NCBI GenBank assembly: GCA_947471745.1
Contig: CANJKZ010001237.1
Location: 1,904,001 to 1,968,000 of the forward strand
From: Closterium sp. Naga37s-1
Lineage: Eukaryota > Streptophyta > Zygnematophyceae > Desmidiales > Closteriaceae
Direction of reading: 5' to 3'
DNA length: 64,000 nt
Within the stretch, counting starts at the first letter, position 1. Each line of letters begins with the position of its first letter. A program made the position numbers and the translations under genes. This document shows, piece after piece, positions 1-11,300 of the stretch. The notes below the pieces were generated by a model. That model saw nothing but the letters and a program-made list of their open reading frames with translations, ran no database searches and was not told the DNA's origin.

Positions 1-115
1 GTCCCTCCTCCTCCTCACTTGCCCGCTGTGACTACCACTAGCTTTGCTTATAATTGTGAACTACTGCTATGCTTGCTCATTGTGCTGATTACACCCCACT
101 TTGGCTATGGGGGTG

Positions 116-333
116 TGTCAGAATATGTTTTTTGTGTAGCCTGCAGTGGGGTACTCAATAGTGAGTACAGCCCCTTAGGGTTTGCTCTTTGTATCTTGCT
201 GCTTGCTAGTCAAATCTTTCCCTTTCTCAATTCTGTTCCTGCACACAACTCTCGCTCGTACTTGACGCATCGTTCTAGTCTTCCTGTGGCCTAGGCTACT
301 AAGCCTAGGCCCGACTACTTAGTATGTTTGACA
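116..333 (+). repeat. Diverged copia LTR-like segment
   Basis: It begins TGTCAGAATATG after a GGGGGTG purine tract and may end at TTTGACA (333). The first 90 bp align with the LTR at 740-882. The second half is different, so the right boundary is uncertain. Confidence 0.35.
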
Positions 334-739
334 TCTGCAGGGGGTGTGTGAGAGGGGTGTGGGACAGTTGGGGGAGGTTGACAGGAGGTGGCCGTTGTGA
401 CGTCTGCAGCGCCAGTAGTCCGGGGGTTGAGTACTCCGGTAGCCCAGCGAGCCTGCTGCTGCCAGTCGCCCGTGGGTCTGTTGCTCCTGCTGCTGCTTAG
501 CGCGGAGCCAGTTACTCCTGTAGTCCGGAGGTTGAGTGCTCCGGTAGCCACCGTGCGCGCCGTTCCTATTGCCCGTGTGACTACGGCTTCACCCGTCGCC
601 TTCTATCTTCACTCCTCTCACAGTCTCTCCTCCTCCTCACTTGCCCTCTGTGACTGCCTCTAGCTTTGCTTATCATTGTGAACTATTGCTCTATGACTGC
701 TTGTTGTGTTGATTGTACCCCACTTTGACTATGGGGGTG

Positions 740-882
740 TGTCAGAATGTGATGTGTGTGTAGCCTGCAGTGGGGTACTCTGTAGCGAGTACAGCCCGAA
801 TTAGGGTTTGCTATATGTACTCTACTACATGCTAGTGAAAACCCCTCTTTCGTGTTTATCATTCCTGCCTATACTTCTGACA
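740..882 (+). repeat. Copia LTR (solo or 3' LTR)
   Basis: This 143 bp segment begins TGTCAGAATG and ends ACTTCTGACA, so it has the TGTCA...TGACA inverted ends of the 134 bp C1 LTR. It shares with that LTR the blocks TGGGGTA and ATCATTCCTGC in the same order. A polypurine tract directly precedes it, as expected of a 3' LTR. Confidence 0.6.
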
Positions 883-1268
883 AGCGATTCTTACCGGTAC
901 CTGTGCCGTGTGGATTTGACCGCAATTACAGGGAATCTCAGATTCCCGAGGTGTAAGCACCCCGTGGCGAGGCCAACCTGTGAAATTCTGCCTCTGGTTC
1001 ACGTTCAGAGGTGTTTTGTTGGCGCGGCGCCTCACACCATTGGGCCGTTTCGCTGCAGCAGTCAGTCTTGGCCAATCCGAACTTGGCCCCCATGTGGTGC
1101 TGGAGGGCTGCCAAGGATCCTGCCCCATTGCCATCACCTGCGACGCGTTAGTGACAGCCTTTTTACTAGTGTAACACTGATGCATCAGGCTTTTTACAAA
1201 CGCAACACTGTCATTTCAGGCTTTTTTTTTTTTGAACACTGTCAATCAGAGTTTACACACAGGGGGAC

Positions 1269-1787
1269 CAGGGCTAATTTTTGGTTTTTGCCAACCCTTA
1301 CGATCAGTGTTGCACATGTTCAAAACCCTGATTATCAGTGTGACCCCTTGTGGGAAAACTGATTCATCAGGGTTTCTGCTTAGTTTGAATATTCAACCCT
1401 GAGGCATCAGTGTACAATGTTCTCGAACCCTGCTGAAATTGTCATTAACAGAGCACACAATAACAAATTTACAGTTTCGACAGTTGGCAATAGGGAATCC
1501 CGGGTTACGGGGTAGGGGGGTTAGGGGAAGGGGGGGGGGGGGGGGGGGGTGGGGGGGGAGGGGGGGAAGGGGGGTGGCGGGGGGTGGCTGGTACTTGCTT
1601 CAGGGTAAAACTCGCTAAGAGGATCGGCAACACTGAGGCGACAGTGTGCCTTATTCGTAAACCCTGGCACATCAGGGAAAATCAAGGTCCCAAAAAATAA
1701 ACCCTACGGCATCAGTGTTACACCCAAAAACCACCCTGATAATCAGGGTATCAGGGTGATTTACCCTGATAAAATAGGGCCTGAGGG
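1269..1787 (+). repeat. Single arm of the fold-back repeat family
   Basis: About 520 bp nearly identical to 17,869-18,372 and, inverted, to 16,924-17,428. It is built from short motifs of the type ACCCTGAT/ATCAGGGT and ATCAGTGT around a long G run (about 1,529-1,570), and ends CCCTGATAAAATAGGGCCTG. Here only one arm is present. Related motifs start already at about 1,175 (883-1,174 shows nothing recognisable). No open frame of note. Confidence 0.7.
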
Positions 1788-2356
1788 GGACCCTGATGGG
1801 TTGACGACCCTAAAAGTGAATCTGAGGGCCTGTCCTGAACCACTCGTATTGGTTGATTAGAAGTTTCAACACCATTGGCAACGCAGTGCGGTAACTGCTA
1901 AGGACGCAACCTTTGTCGTATATGTAAGGATTTACAATTCCTTACTGTACTCGCACTTTAGCGAGTACAACCCGTTGAGCATGCGTCAGTTCAGTTCGGC
2001 CTATTTCGTCGGCCCAAACTACTCCCGAGTCGCCCCCGCTCCAATCACAACCTTTTCCGAGCCTTCCTCGCCCGACCTCCTCGCCTAGCTAGGATTTCCC
2101 CCATCACTTTATATTGTATGTCATTCAGTAATTCACAGTCTCGTTCTTCGTTATTCTTGCGCACTCTGTAAGTTTATTCATAACAGTATATATACGAATC
2201 AGGTAACAAATCACTTGTACGAGCCTCAGATTAAACTAGAAACCAAATCTGATTTTCGAAAAGCCTTTCAAACCAGCAAAGACTCTGATCACAGGCCGAC
2301 TAGGAACATGTGGGTGCAACGGGATGCTTCACAAAATTAATAATCGATCCACGGCT
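1788..2356. other. 3' flank of GLYK, no gene seen
   Basis: Unique, AT-richer DNA directly downstream of the GLYK stop codon (GLYK runs leftward). It probably holds the 3' UTR. An AATAAA lies on the minus strand at 2,173-2,178, about 180 nt past the stop, and could act as a polyadenylation signal. No coding domain is visible. Confidence 0.5.
2173..2178 (-). promoter_or_regulatory. Possible GLYK poly(A) signal
   Basis: AATAAA on the minus strand, about 180 nt after the GLYK stop. Plant and algal poly(A) signals are loose, so this rests on position and motif only. Confidence 0.25.
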
Positions 2357-5300
2357 CTAGCCAACTGGGTTGCGGCCCTGGTCGATGTCAATGCGCAGCG
2401 TGTGGTCGGGACGACTGCCCTCTGGCCCGCGGGCATAGAGCGCGGGCAGATACGCCTTGTACGCCGGGATGTAGCGCGTCACAAAGTCGTGCACCTGGTG
2501 GGAGAGTGTGCGGCATGGGGAGTGGCAAGGAGGGGGCAGGCATGAGGCGGGATGCGATGAGGAGCCGGGGAGTGGTGAAATGGAGGGAGACAGGTGAAGG
2601 TGGAGCAAGGGGTGTGCGGGTTCACAGCAAGGAGCGTTATGTGCGAGGAGTGGCATGGAGAACGGGTGATGGAGCAAGGCAGGAGAAGAGGGCAGTGCAG
2701 AGGAGGGCTTGGGAAGGGGTGGGCACCTGTTCGTCGGTCATGCCGGGCTTGCTGGTGGCCCTCATTGCTACCTCCGCCTGGTGGTGGGGAGGGAGGGTGG
2801 ACCACATGGGGGGGATGAGGAGACGCATGCAGCACATGTGATAAACATGCAGTGATCCGTGAAAGATGGACAGGACATTTGCCATGCCCTGACACGAGCC
2901 ATGCTCCATCTCACAGCATGCCATACCTGCAGGCGCCAGTCAAAGACCCAATCAACGTCCGCCACCTGGATGATGACCCACGAGTCCACCATGTCGTGCC
3001 ACGCGCTGTACTGCTGCAGCCGCCCATTCACCTCGCCCAGCTGCCAGGGGGGGAGGGGAGGGGGGGAGGGGGAGGGAGCGAGGGATTGTGAAGGGTTGCA
3101 CGAGTGCTGATAGAGCAGCGCAGCACATCCGGTGATGTGCCCTGCACCACAGCACGGCCTGAGGGTAATGGGGCAACGTCCGAGGCAAGCGGCCATGGAA
3201 GCATGCACAGCACAGCACAGCACAGCACAGCACAGCATAGCACAGCACAGCACAGCACAGCACAGCACAGCACAGCACAGCACAGCACAGCACAGCACAG
3301 CACAGCAGGCACAGCACAGCACAGCACAGCACAGCACAGCACAGCACAGCACAGCACAGCACAGCACAGCACAACACAGCACAGCACAGCACAGCACCGC
3401 ACAGCACCGCACAGCACAGCACAGCACAGCACAGCACCGCACCGCACAGGGTCGCAAACGTGCTTTCCCCCTTGCACACACCTGAGGGTCGATGGCAGCA
3501 GCCTTATGAGCGGGCAGCGCATGGAAGCCGAGCATCCAGCCCTCGAAGAGCACCACGTCCACCGGCCCCTCCACCTCCGGCCACCCCGCCTCTGGGCTGC
3601 GATCACCCCGCCCGGAGAAGGCCGACTGAAGGGTGGGGAGGGGGGATGGCAGGGGGTTGAGGGAATTGAGATGGCAGGCAGGGTGCTTGGGCCGGGAAAA
3701 AGTGGAGAGGAGCATCACATGGTGGGAGGAGCATCACATGGTGGGAGGGCATCTCATGGTGGGAGGGGCATCACATGGTGGGAGGGGCATCACATGGTGG
3801 GAGGGGCATCACATGGTGGGAGGGGCATCACATGGTGGGAGGGCATCACATGGTGGGAGGGGCATCACATGGTGGGAGGGGCATCTCATGGTGGGAGGGG
3901 CATCACATGGTGGGAGGGCATCACATGGTGGGAGGGGCATCACATGGTGGGAGGGCATCTCATGGTGGGAGGGGCATCACATGGTAGGAGGGGCATCACA
4001 TGGTGGGAGGGGCATCACATGGTGGGAGGGGCATCACATGGTGGGAGGGGCATCACATGGTGGGAGGGGCATCACATGGTGGGAGGGGCATCACATGGTG
4101 GGAGGGGCATCACATGGTGGGAGGGGCATCACATGGTGGGAGGGGCATCACATGGTGGGAGGGGCATCACATGGTGGGAGGGGCATCACATGGTGGGAGG
4201 GGCATCACATGGTGGGAGGGGCATCACATGGTGGTAGGGGCATCACATGGTGGGAGGGGAATCACATGGTGGGAGGGCATCACATGGTGGGAGGGGCATC
4301 ACATGGTGGGAGGGGCATCACATGGTGGGAGGGGCATCACATGGTGGGAGGGGCATCACATAGTGGGAGGGGCATCACATGGTGGGAGGGGCATCACATG
4401 GTGGGAGGGGCATCACATGGTGGGAGGGGCATCACATGGTGGGAGGGCATCACATGGTGGGAGGGGCATCACATGGTGGGAGGGCATCACATGGTGGGAG
4501 GGGCATCACATGGTGGGAGGGCATCACATGGTGGGAGGGGCATCACATGGTGGGAGGGCATCACATGGTGGGAGGGGCATCACATGGTGGTAGGGGCATC
4601 ACATGGTGGGAGGGGCATCACATGGTGGGAGGGGCATCACATGGTGGGAGGGGCATCACATGGTGGGAGGGGCATCACATGGTGGGAGGGGCATCACATG
4701 GTGGGAGGGGCATCACATGGTGGGAGGGGCATCACATGGTGGGAGGGCATCACATGGTGGGAGGGGCATCACATGGTGGGAGGGGCATCACATGGTGGGA
4801 GGGCATCACATGGTGGGAGGGGCATCACATGGTGGGAGGGGCATCACATGGTGGGAGGGGCATCACATGGTGGGAGGGGCATCACATGGTGGGAGGGCAT
4901 CACATGGTGGGAGGGGCATCACATGGTGGGAGGGCATCACATGGTGGGAGGGGCATCACATGGTGGTAGGGGCATCACATGGTGGGAGGGGCATCACATG
5001 GTGGGAGGGCATCACATGGTGGGAGGGGCATCACATGGTGGGAGGGCATCACATGGTGGGAGGGGCATCACATGGTGGTAGGGGCATCACATGGTGGGAG
5101 GGGCATCACATGGTGGGAGGGCATCACATGGTGGGAGGGGCATCACATGGTGGGAGGGCATCACATGGTGGGAGGGGCATCACATGGTGGTAGGGGCATC
5201 ACATGGTGGGAGGGGCATCACATGGTGGGAGGGGCATCACATGGTGGGAGGGCATCACATGGTGGGAGGGGCATCACATGGTGGGAGGGGCATCACATGG

Positions 5301-8300
5301 TGGGAGGGCATCACATGGTGGGAGGGGCATCACATGGTGGGAGGGGCATCACATGGTGGGAGGGGCATCACATGGTGGGAGGGCATCACATGGTGGGAGG
5401 GGCATCACATGGTGGGAGGGGCATCACATGGTGGGAGGGCATCACATGGTGGGAGGGGCATCACATGGTGGGAGGGGCATCACATGGTGGGAGGGGCATC
5501 ACATGGTGGGAGGGGCATCACATGGTGGGAGGGCATCACATGGTGGGAGGGGCATCACATGGTGGGAGGGCATCACATGGTGGGAGGGGCATCACATGGT
5601 GGTAGGGGCATCACATGGTGGGAGGGCATCTCATGGTGGGAGGGGCATCACATGGTGGGAGGGCATCTCATGGTGGGAGGGGCATCACATGGTGGGAGGG
5701 GCATCACATGGTGGGAGGGCATCTCATGGTGGGAGGGGCATCACATGGTGGGAGGGGCATCACATGGTGGGAGGGCATCACATGGTGGGAGGGGCATCAC
5801 ATGGTGGGAGGGGCATCACATGGTGGGAGGGGCATCACATGGTGGGAGGGCATCACATGGTGGGAGGGGCATCACATGGTGGGAGGGGCATCACATGGTG
5901 GGAGGGCATCACATGGTGGGAGGGGCATCACATGGTGGGAGGGGCATCACATGGTGGGAGGGGCATCACATGGTGGGAGGGGCATCACATGGTGGGAGGG
6001 CATCACATGGTGGGAGGGGCATCACATGGTGGGAGGGCATCACATGGTGGGAGGGGCATCACATGGTGGTAGGGGCATCACATGGTGGGAGGGCATCTCA
6101 TGGTGGGAGGGGCATCACATGGTGGGAGGGCATCTCATGGTGGGAGGGGCATCACATGGTGGGAGGGGCATCACATGGTGGGAGGGCATCTCATGGTGGG
6201 AGGGGCATCACATGGTGGGAGGGCATCACATGGTGGGAGGGGCATCACATGGTGGGAGGGGCATCACATGGTGGGAGGGGCATCACATGGTGGGAGGGGC
6301 ATCACATTGTGGGAGGGGCATCACATGGTGGGAGGGGCATCACATAGTGGGAGGGGCATCACATGGTGGGAGGGCATCACATGGTGGGAGGGGCATCACA
6401 TGGTGGGAGGGCATCACATGGTGGGAGGGGCATCACATGGTGGTAGGGGCATCACATGGTGGGAGGGGCATCACATGGTGGGAGGGGCATCACATGGTGG
6501 GAGGGGCATCACATGGTGGGAGGGGCATCACATGGTGGGAGGGGCATCACATGGTGGGAGGGCATCACATGGTGGGAGGGGCATCACATGGTGGGAGGGC
6601 ATCACATGGTGGAGGGGCATCACATGGTGGGAGGGCATCACATGGTGGGAGGGGCATCACATGGTGGGAGGGCATCACATGGTGGGAGGGGCATCACATG
6701 GTGGGAGGGCATCTCATGGTGGGAGGGCATCTCATGGTGGGAGGGGCATCACATGGTGGGAGGGGCATCACATGGTGCGAGGGCATCACATGGTGGGAGG
6801 GGCATCACATGGTGGGAGGGCATCTCATGGTGGGAGGGGCATCACAGTGCGGCGAGGCTCACCTTGTCGTAGCGTGGAAGAGGGACCTTGGTGCCTGGTG
6901 GGCATGCATGGGGGGCGCATGGGGGAGACACGGGAATGGGATGCATGGGCGGGCGGGCATGTGCATGGCACGGGTGTGGGCTCAAGCTGGATGCATTGAC
7001 GTCAGAGCAAGCTGCACAAAGAATGCCCTGTGTAGTCAAGGTATGCACTAAGCAGGTGCATCACCACGTGCATCACCACGTGCCTCACCACGTGCATCAC
7101 CACGTGCCTCACCACGTGCCTCACCACGTGCATCACCACGTGCATCACCACGTGCATCACCACGTGCCTCACCAGGTGCTGTGGCCTTCTTGAGTGCTGA
7201 GAGCGTGGAGACGCCCATAGCGAGGTCGTGTGAGCCGGCGTTGCCCCTCAGCTGGGGCAAGCGGACATGGACGATGTGGGTGCATGCGGGGCAAGCGGAC
7301 ATGGACGATGTGGGTGCATGCGGGGCAAGCGGACATGGACGATGTGGGTGCATGCGGGGCAAGCGGACATGGACGATGTGGGTGCATGCGGGGCAAGCGG
7401 ACATGGACGATGTGGGTGCATGCGGGGCAAGCGGACATGGACGATGTGGGTGCATGCGGGGCAAGCGGACATGGACGATGTGGGTGCATGCGGGGCAAGC
7501 GGACATGGACGATGTGGGTGCATGCGGGGCAAGCGGACATGGACGATGTGGGTGCATGCGGGGCAAGCGGACATGGACGATGTGGGTGCATGCGGGGCAA
7601 GCGGACATGGACGATGTGGGTGCATGCGGGGCAAGCGGACATGGACGATGTGGGTGCATGCGGGGCAAGCGGACATGGACGATGTGGGTGCATGCGGGGC
7701 AAGCGGACATGGACGATGTGGGTGCATGCGGGGCAAGCGGACATGGACGATGTGGGTGCATGCGGGGCAAGCGGACATGGACGATGTGGGTGCATGCGGG
7801 GCAAGCGGACATGGACGATGTGGGTGCATGCGGGGCAAGCGGACATGGACGATGTGGGTGCATGCGGGGCAAGCGGACATGGACGATGTGGGTGCATGCG
7901 GGGCAAGCGGACATGGACGATGTGGGTGCATGCGGGGCAAGCGGACATGGACGATGTGGGTGCATGCGGGGCAAGCGGACATGGACGATGTGGGTGCATG
8001 CGGGGCAAGCGGACATGGACGATGTGGGTGCATGCGGGGCAAGCGGACATGGACGATGTGGGTGCATGCGGGGCAAGCGGACATGGACGATGTGGGTGCA
8101 TGCGGGGCAAGCGGACATGGACGATGTGGGTGCATGCGGGGCAAGCGGACATGGACGATGTGGGTGCATGCGGGGCAAGCGGACATGGACGATGTGGGTG
8201 CATGCGGGGCAAGCGGACATGGACGATGTGGGTGCATGCGGGGCAAGCGGACATGGACGATGTGGGTGCATGCGGGGCAAGCGGACATGGACGATGTGGG

Positions 8301-11300
8301 TGCATGCGGGGCAAGCGGACATGGACGATGTGGGTGCATGCGGGGCAAGCGGACATGGACGATGTGGGTGCATGCGGGGCAAGCGGACATGGACGATGTG
8401 GGTGCATGCGGGGCAAGCGGACATGGACGATGTGGGTGCATGCGGGGCAAGCGGACATGGACGATGTGGGTGCATGCGGGGCAAGCGGACATGGACGATG
8501 TGGGTGCATGCGGGGCAAGCGGACATGGACGATGTGGGTGCATGCGGGGCAAGCGGACATGGACGATGTGGGTGCATGCGGGGCAAGCGGACATGGACGA
8601 TGTGGGTGCATGCGGGGCAAGCGGACATGGACGATGTGGGTGCATGCGGGGCAAGCGGACATGGACGATGTGGGTGCATGCGGGGCAAGCGGACATGGAC
8701 GATGTGGGTGCATGCGGGGCAAGCGGACATGGACGATGTGGGTGCATGCGGGGCAAGCGGACATGGACGATGTGGGTGCATGCGGGGCAAGCGGACATGG
8801 ACGATGTGGGTGCATGCGGGGCAAGCGGACATGGACGATGTGGGTGCATGCGGGGCAAGCGGACATGGACGATGTGGGTGCATGCGGGGCAAGCGGACAT
8901 GGACGATGTGGGTGCATGCGGGGCAAGCGGACATGGACGATGTGGGTGCATGCGGGGCAAGCGGACATGGACGATGTGGGTGCATGCGGGGCAAGCGGAC
9001 ATGGACGATGTGGGTGCATGCGGGGCAAGCGGACATGGACGATGTGGGTGCATGCGGGGCAAGCGGACATGGACGATGTGGGTGCATGCGGGGCAAGCGG
9101 ACATGGACGATGTGGGTGCATGCGGGGCAAGCGGACATGGACGATGTGGGTGCATGCGGGGCAAGCGGACATGGACGATGTGGGTGCATGCGGGGCAAGC
9201 GGACATGGACGATGTGGGTGCATGCGGGGCAAGCGGACATGGACGATGTGGGTGCATGCGGGGCAAGCGGACATGGACGATGTGGGTGCATGCGGGGCAA
9301 GCGGACATGGACGATGTGGGTGCATGCGGGGCAAGCGGACATGGACGATGTGGGTGCATGCGGGGCAAGCGGACATGGACGATGTGGGTGCATGCGGGGC
9401 AAGCGGACATGGACGATGTGGGTGCATGCGGGGCAAGCGGACATGGACGATGTGGGTGCATGCGGGGCAAGCGGACATGGACGATGTGGGTGCATGCGGG
9501 GCAAGCGGACATGGACGATGTGGGTGCATGCGGGGCAAGCGGACATGGACGATGTGGGTGCATGCGGGGCAAGCGGACATGGACGATGTGGGTGCATGCG
9601 GGGCAAGCGGACATGGACGATGTGGGTGCATGCGGGGCAAGCGGACATGGACGATGTGGGTGCATGCGGGGCAAGCGGACATGGACGATGTGGGTGCATG
9701 CGGGGCAAGCGGACATGGACGATGTGGGTGCATGCGGGGCAAGCGGACATGGACGATGTGGGTGCATGCGGGGCAAGCGGACATGGACGATGTGGGTGCA
9801 TGCGGGGCAAGCGGACATGGACGATGTGGGTGCATGCGGGGCAAGCGGACATGGACGATGTGGGTGCATGCGGGGCAAGCGGACATGGACGATGTGGGTG
9901 CATGCGGGGCAAGCGGACATGGACGATGTGGGTGCATGCGGGGCAAGCGGACATGGACGATGTGGGTGCATGCGGGGCAAGCGGACATGGACGATGTGGG
10001 TGCATGCGGGGCAAGCGGACATGGACGATGTGGGTGCATGCGGGGCAAGCGGACATGGACGATGTGGGTGCATGCGGGGCAAGCGGACATGGACGATGTG
10101 GGTGCATGCGGGGCAAGCGGACATGGACGATGTGGGTGCATGCGGGGCAAGCGGACATGGACGATGTGGGTGCATGCGGGGCAAGCGGACATGGACGATG
10201 TGGGTGCATGCGGGGCAAGCGGACATGGACGATGTGGGTGCATGCGGGGCAAGCGGACATGGACGATGTGGGTGCATGCGGGGCAAGCGGACATGGACGA
10301 TGTGGGTGCATGCGGGGCAAGCGGACATGGACGATGTGGGTGCATGCGGGGCAAGCGGACATGGACGATGTGGGTGCATGCGGGGCAAGCGGACATGGAC
10401 GATGTGGGTGCATGCGGGGCAAGCGGACATGGACGATGTGGGTGCATGCGGGGCAAGCGGACATGGACGATGTGGGTGCATGCGGGGCAAGCGGACATGG
10501 ACGATGTGGGTGCATGCGGGGCAAGCGGACATGGACGATGTGGGTGCATGCGGGGCAAGCGGACATGGACGATGTGGGTGCATGCGGGGCAAGCGGACAT
10601 GGACGATGTGGGTGCATGCGGGGCAAGCGGACATGGACGATGTGGGTGCATGCGGGGCAAGCGGACATGGACGATGTGGGTGCATGCGGGGCAAGCGGAC
10701 ATGGACGATGTGGGTGCATGCGGGGCAAGCGGACATGGACGATGTGGGTGCATGCGGGGCAAGCGGACATGGACGATGTGGGTGCATGCGGGGCAAGCGG
10801 ACATGGACGATGTGGGTGCATGCGGGGCAAGCGGACATGGACGATGTGGGTGCATGCGGGGCAAGCGGACATGGACGATGTGGGTGCATGCGGGGCAAGC
10901 GGACATGGTCGATGTGGGTGCATGCGGGGCAAGCGGACATGGTCGATGTGGGTGCATGTGGGGCGAGGCCGAAAGCGTTGGCGCATGCCACGGCACATGG
11001 CGTGATGGACAGAGAGGGGGTTGAGAGAAGGGGGTTGGAAAGACAAGAAGGTGCAGGAAGAGGAGGAGAAGGAAGGAGTACACTGCAAGCGAGAACGACA
11101 GAGTGAAGTGTGGGGCTTAGAAGTGTAGAGTGCGAGGAGAGGTAGGGCAACGAGCAGGGAAAGAAAGGGAGGATGACGACATTGTTGAAGGGCGGGAGGG
11201 GGAGGCAGAGAAGGAGTGCAATGTAGACATGGGAGAGAGAGAGGCAAGCGGTGGAGCGGGGGTGGGCAGGCGAGGGTGCGTGGGGCACCTCGAGCAGGCG

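Larger units (their letters stand above)
1..882 (+). mobile_element. Remnants of copia 3' ends and LTRs
   Basis: Two diverged direct copies of the same stretch (about 1-230 and 625-860) read as a copia 3' end: a purine tract ending in ATGGGGGTG followed by an LTR that starts TGTCAGAAT. The same arrangement, on the opposite strand, ends the complete element C1 (29,311-36,368), so these are older relatives of that family. The DNA between them (334-739) has only short open frames and no recognisable domain. Likely a decayed, rearranged element cut by the window edge. Confidence 0.6.

Noticed and set aside
1500..1580. Telomere-like TTAGGGG and long G runs
   Set aside because: Only one or two units, embedded in a fold-back arm that recurs internally; not a telomere.
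2952..3718. Cys/Ala/Val/Leu repeat protein on the minus strand
   Set aside because: The repeat part is the (CACAG)n intron; only its flanks (3,625-3,482 and 3,040-2,927) are genuine exons.
3633..7051. Gly/His/Trp-rich frames (GITWWEGHHMVGG repeats)
   Set aside because: Produced by the 19 bp array within a GLYK intron; overlapping frames give the same peptide.
7257..10965. CRISPR-like array
   Set aside because: Direct 34 bp repeats follow each other without spacers, in an intron of a eukaryotic gene.
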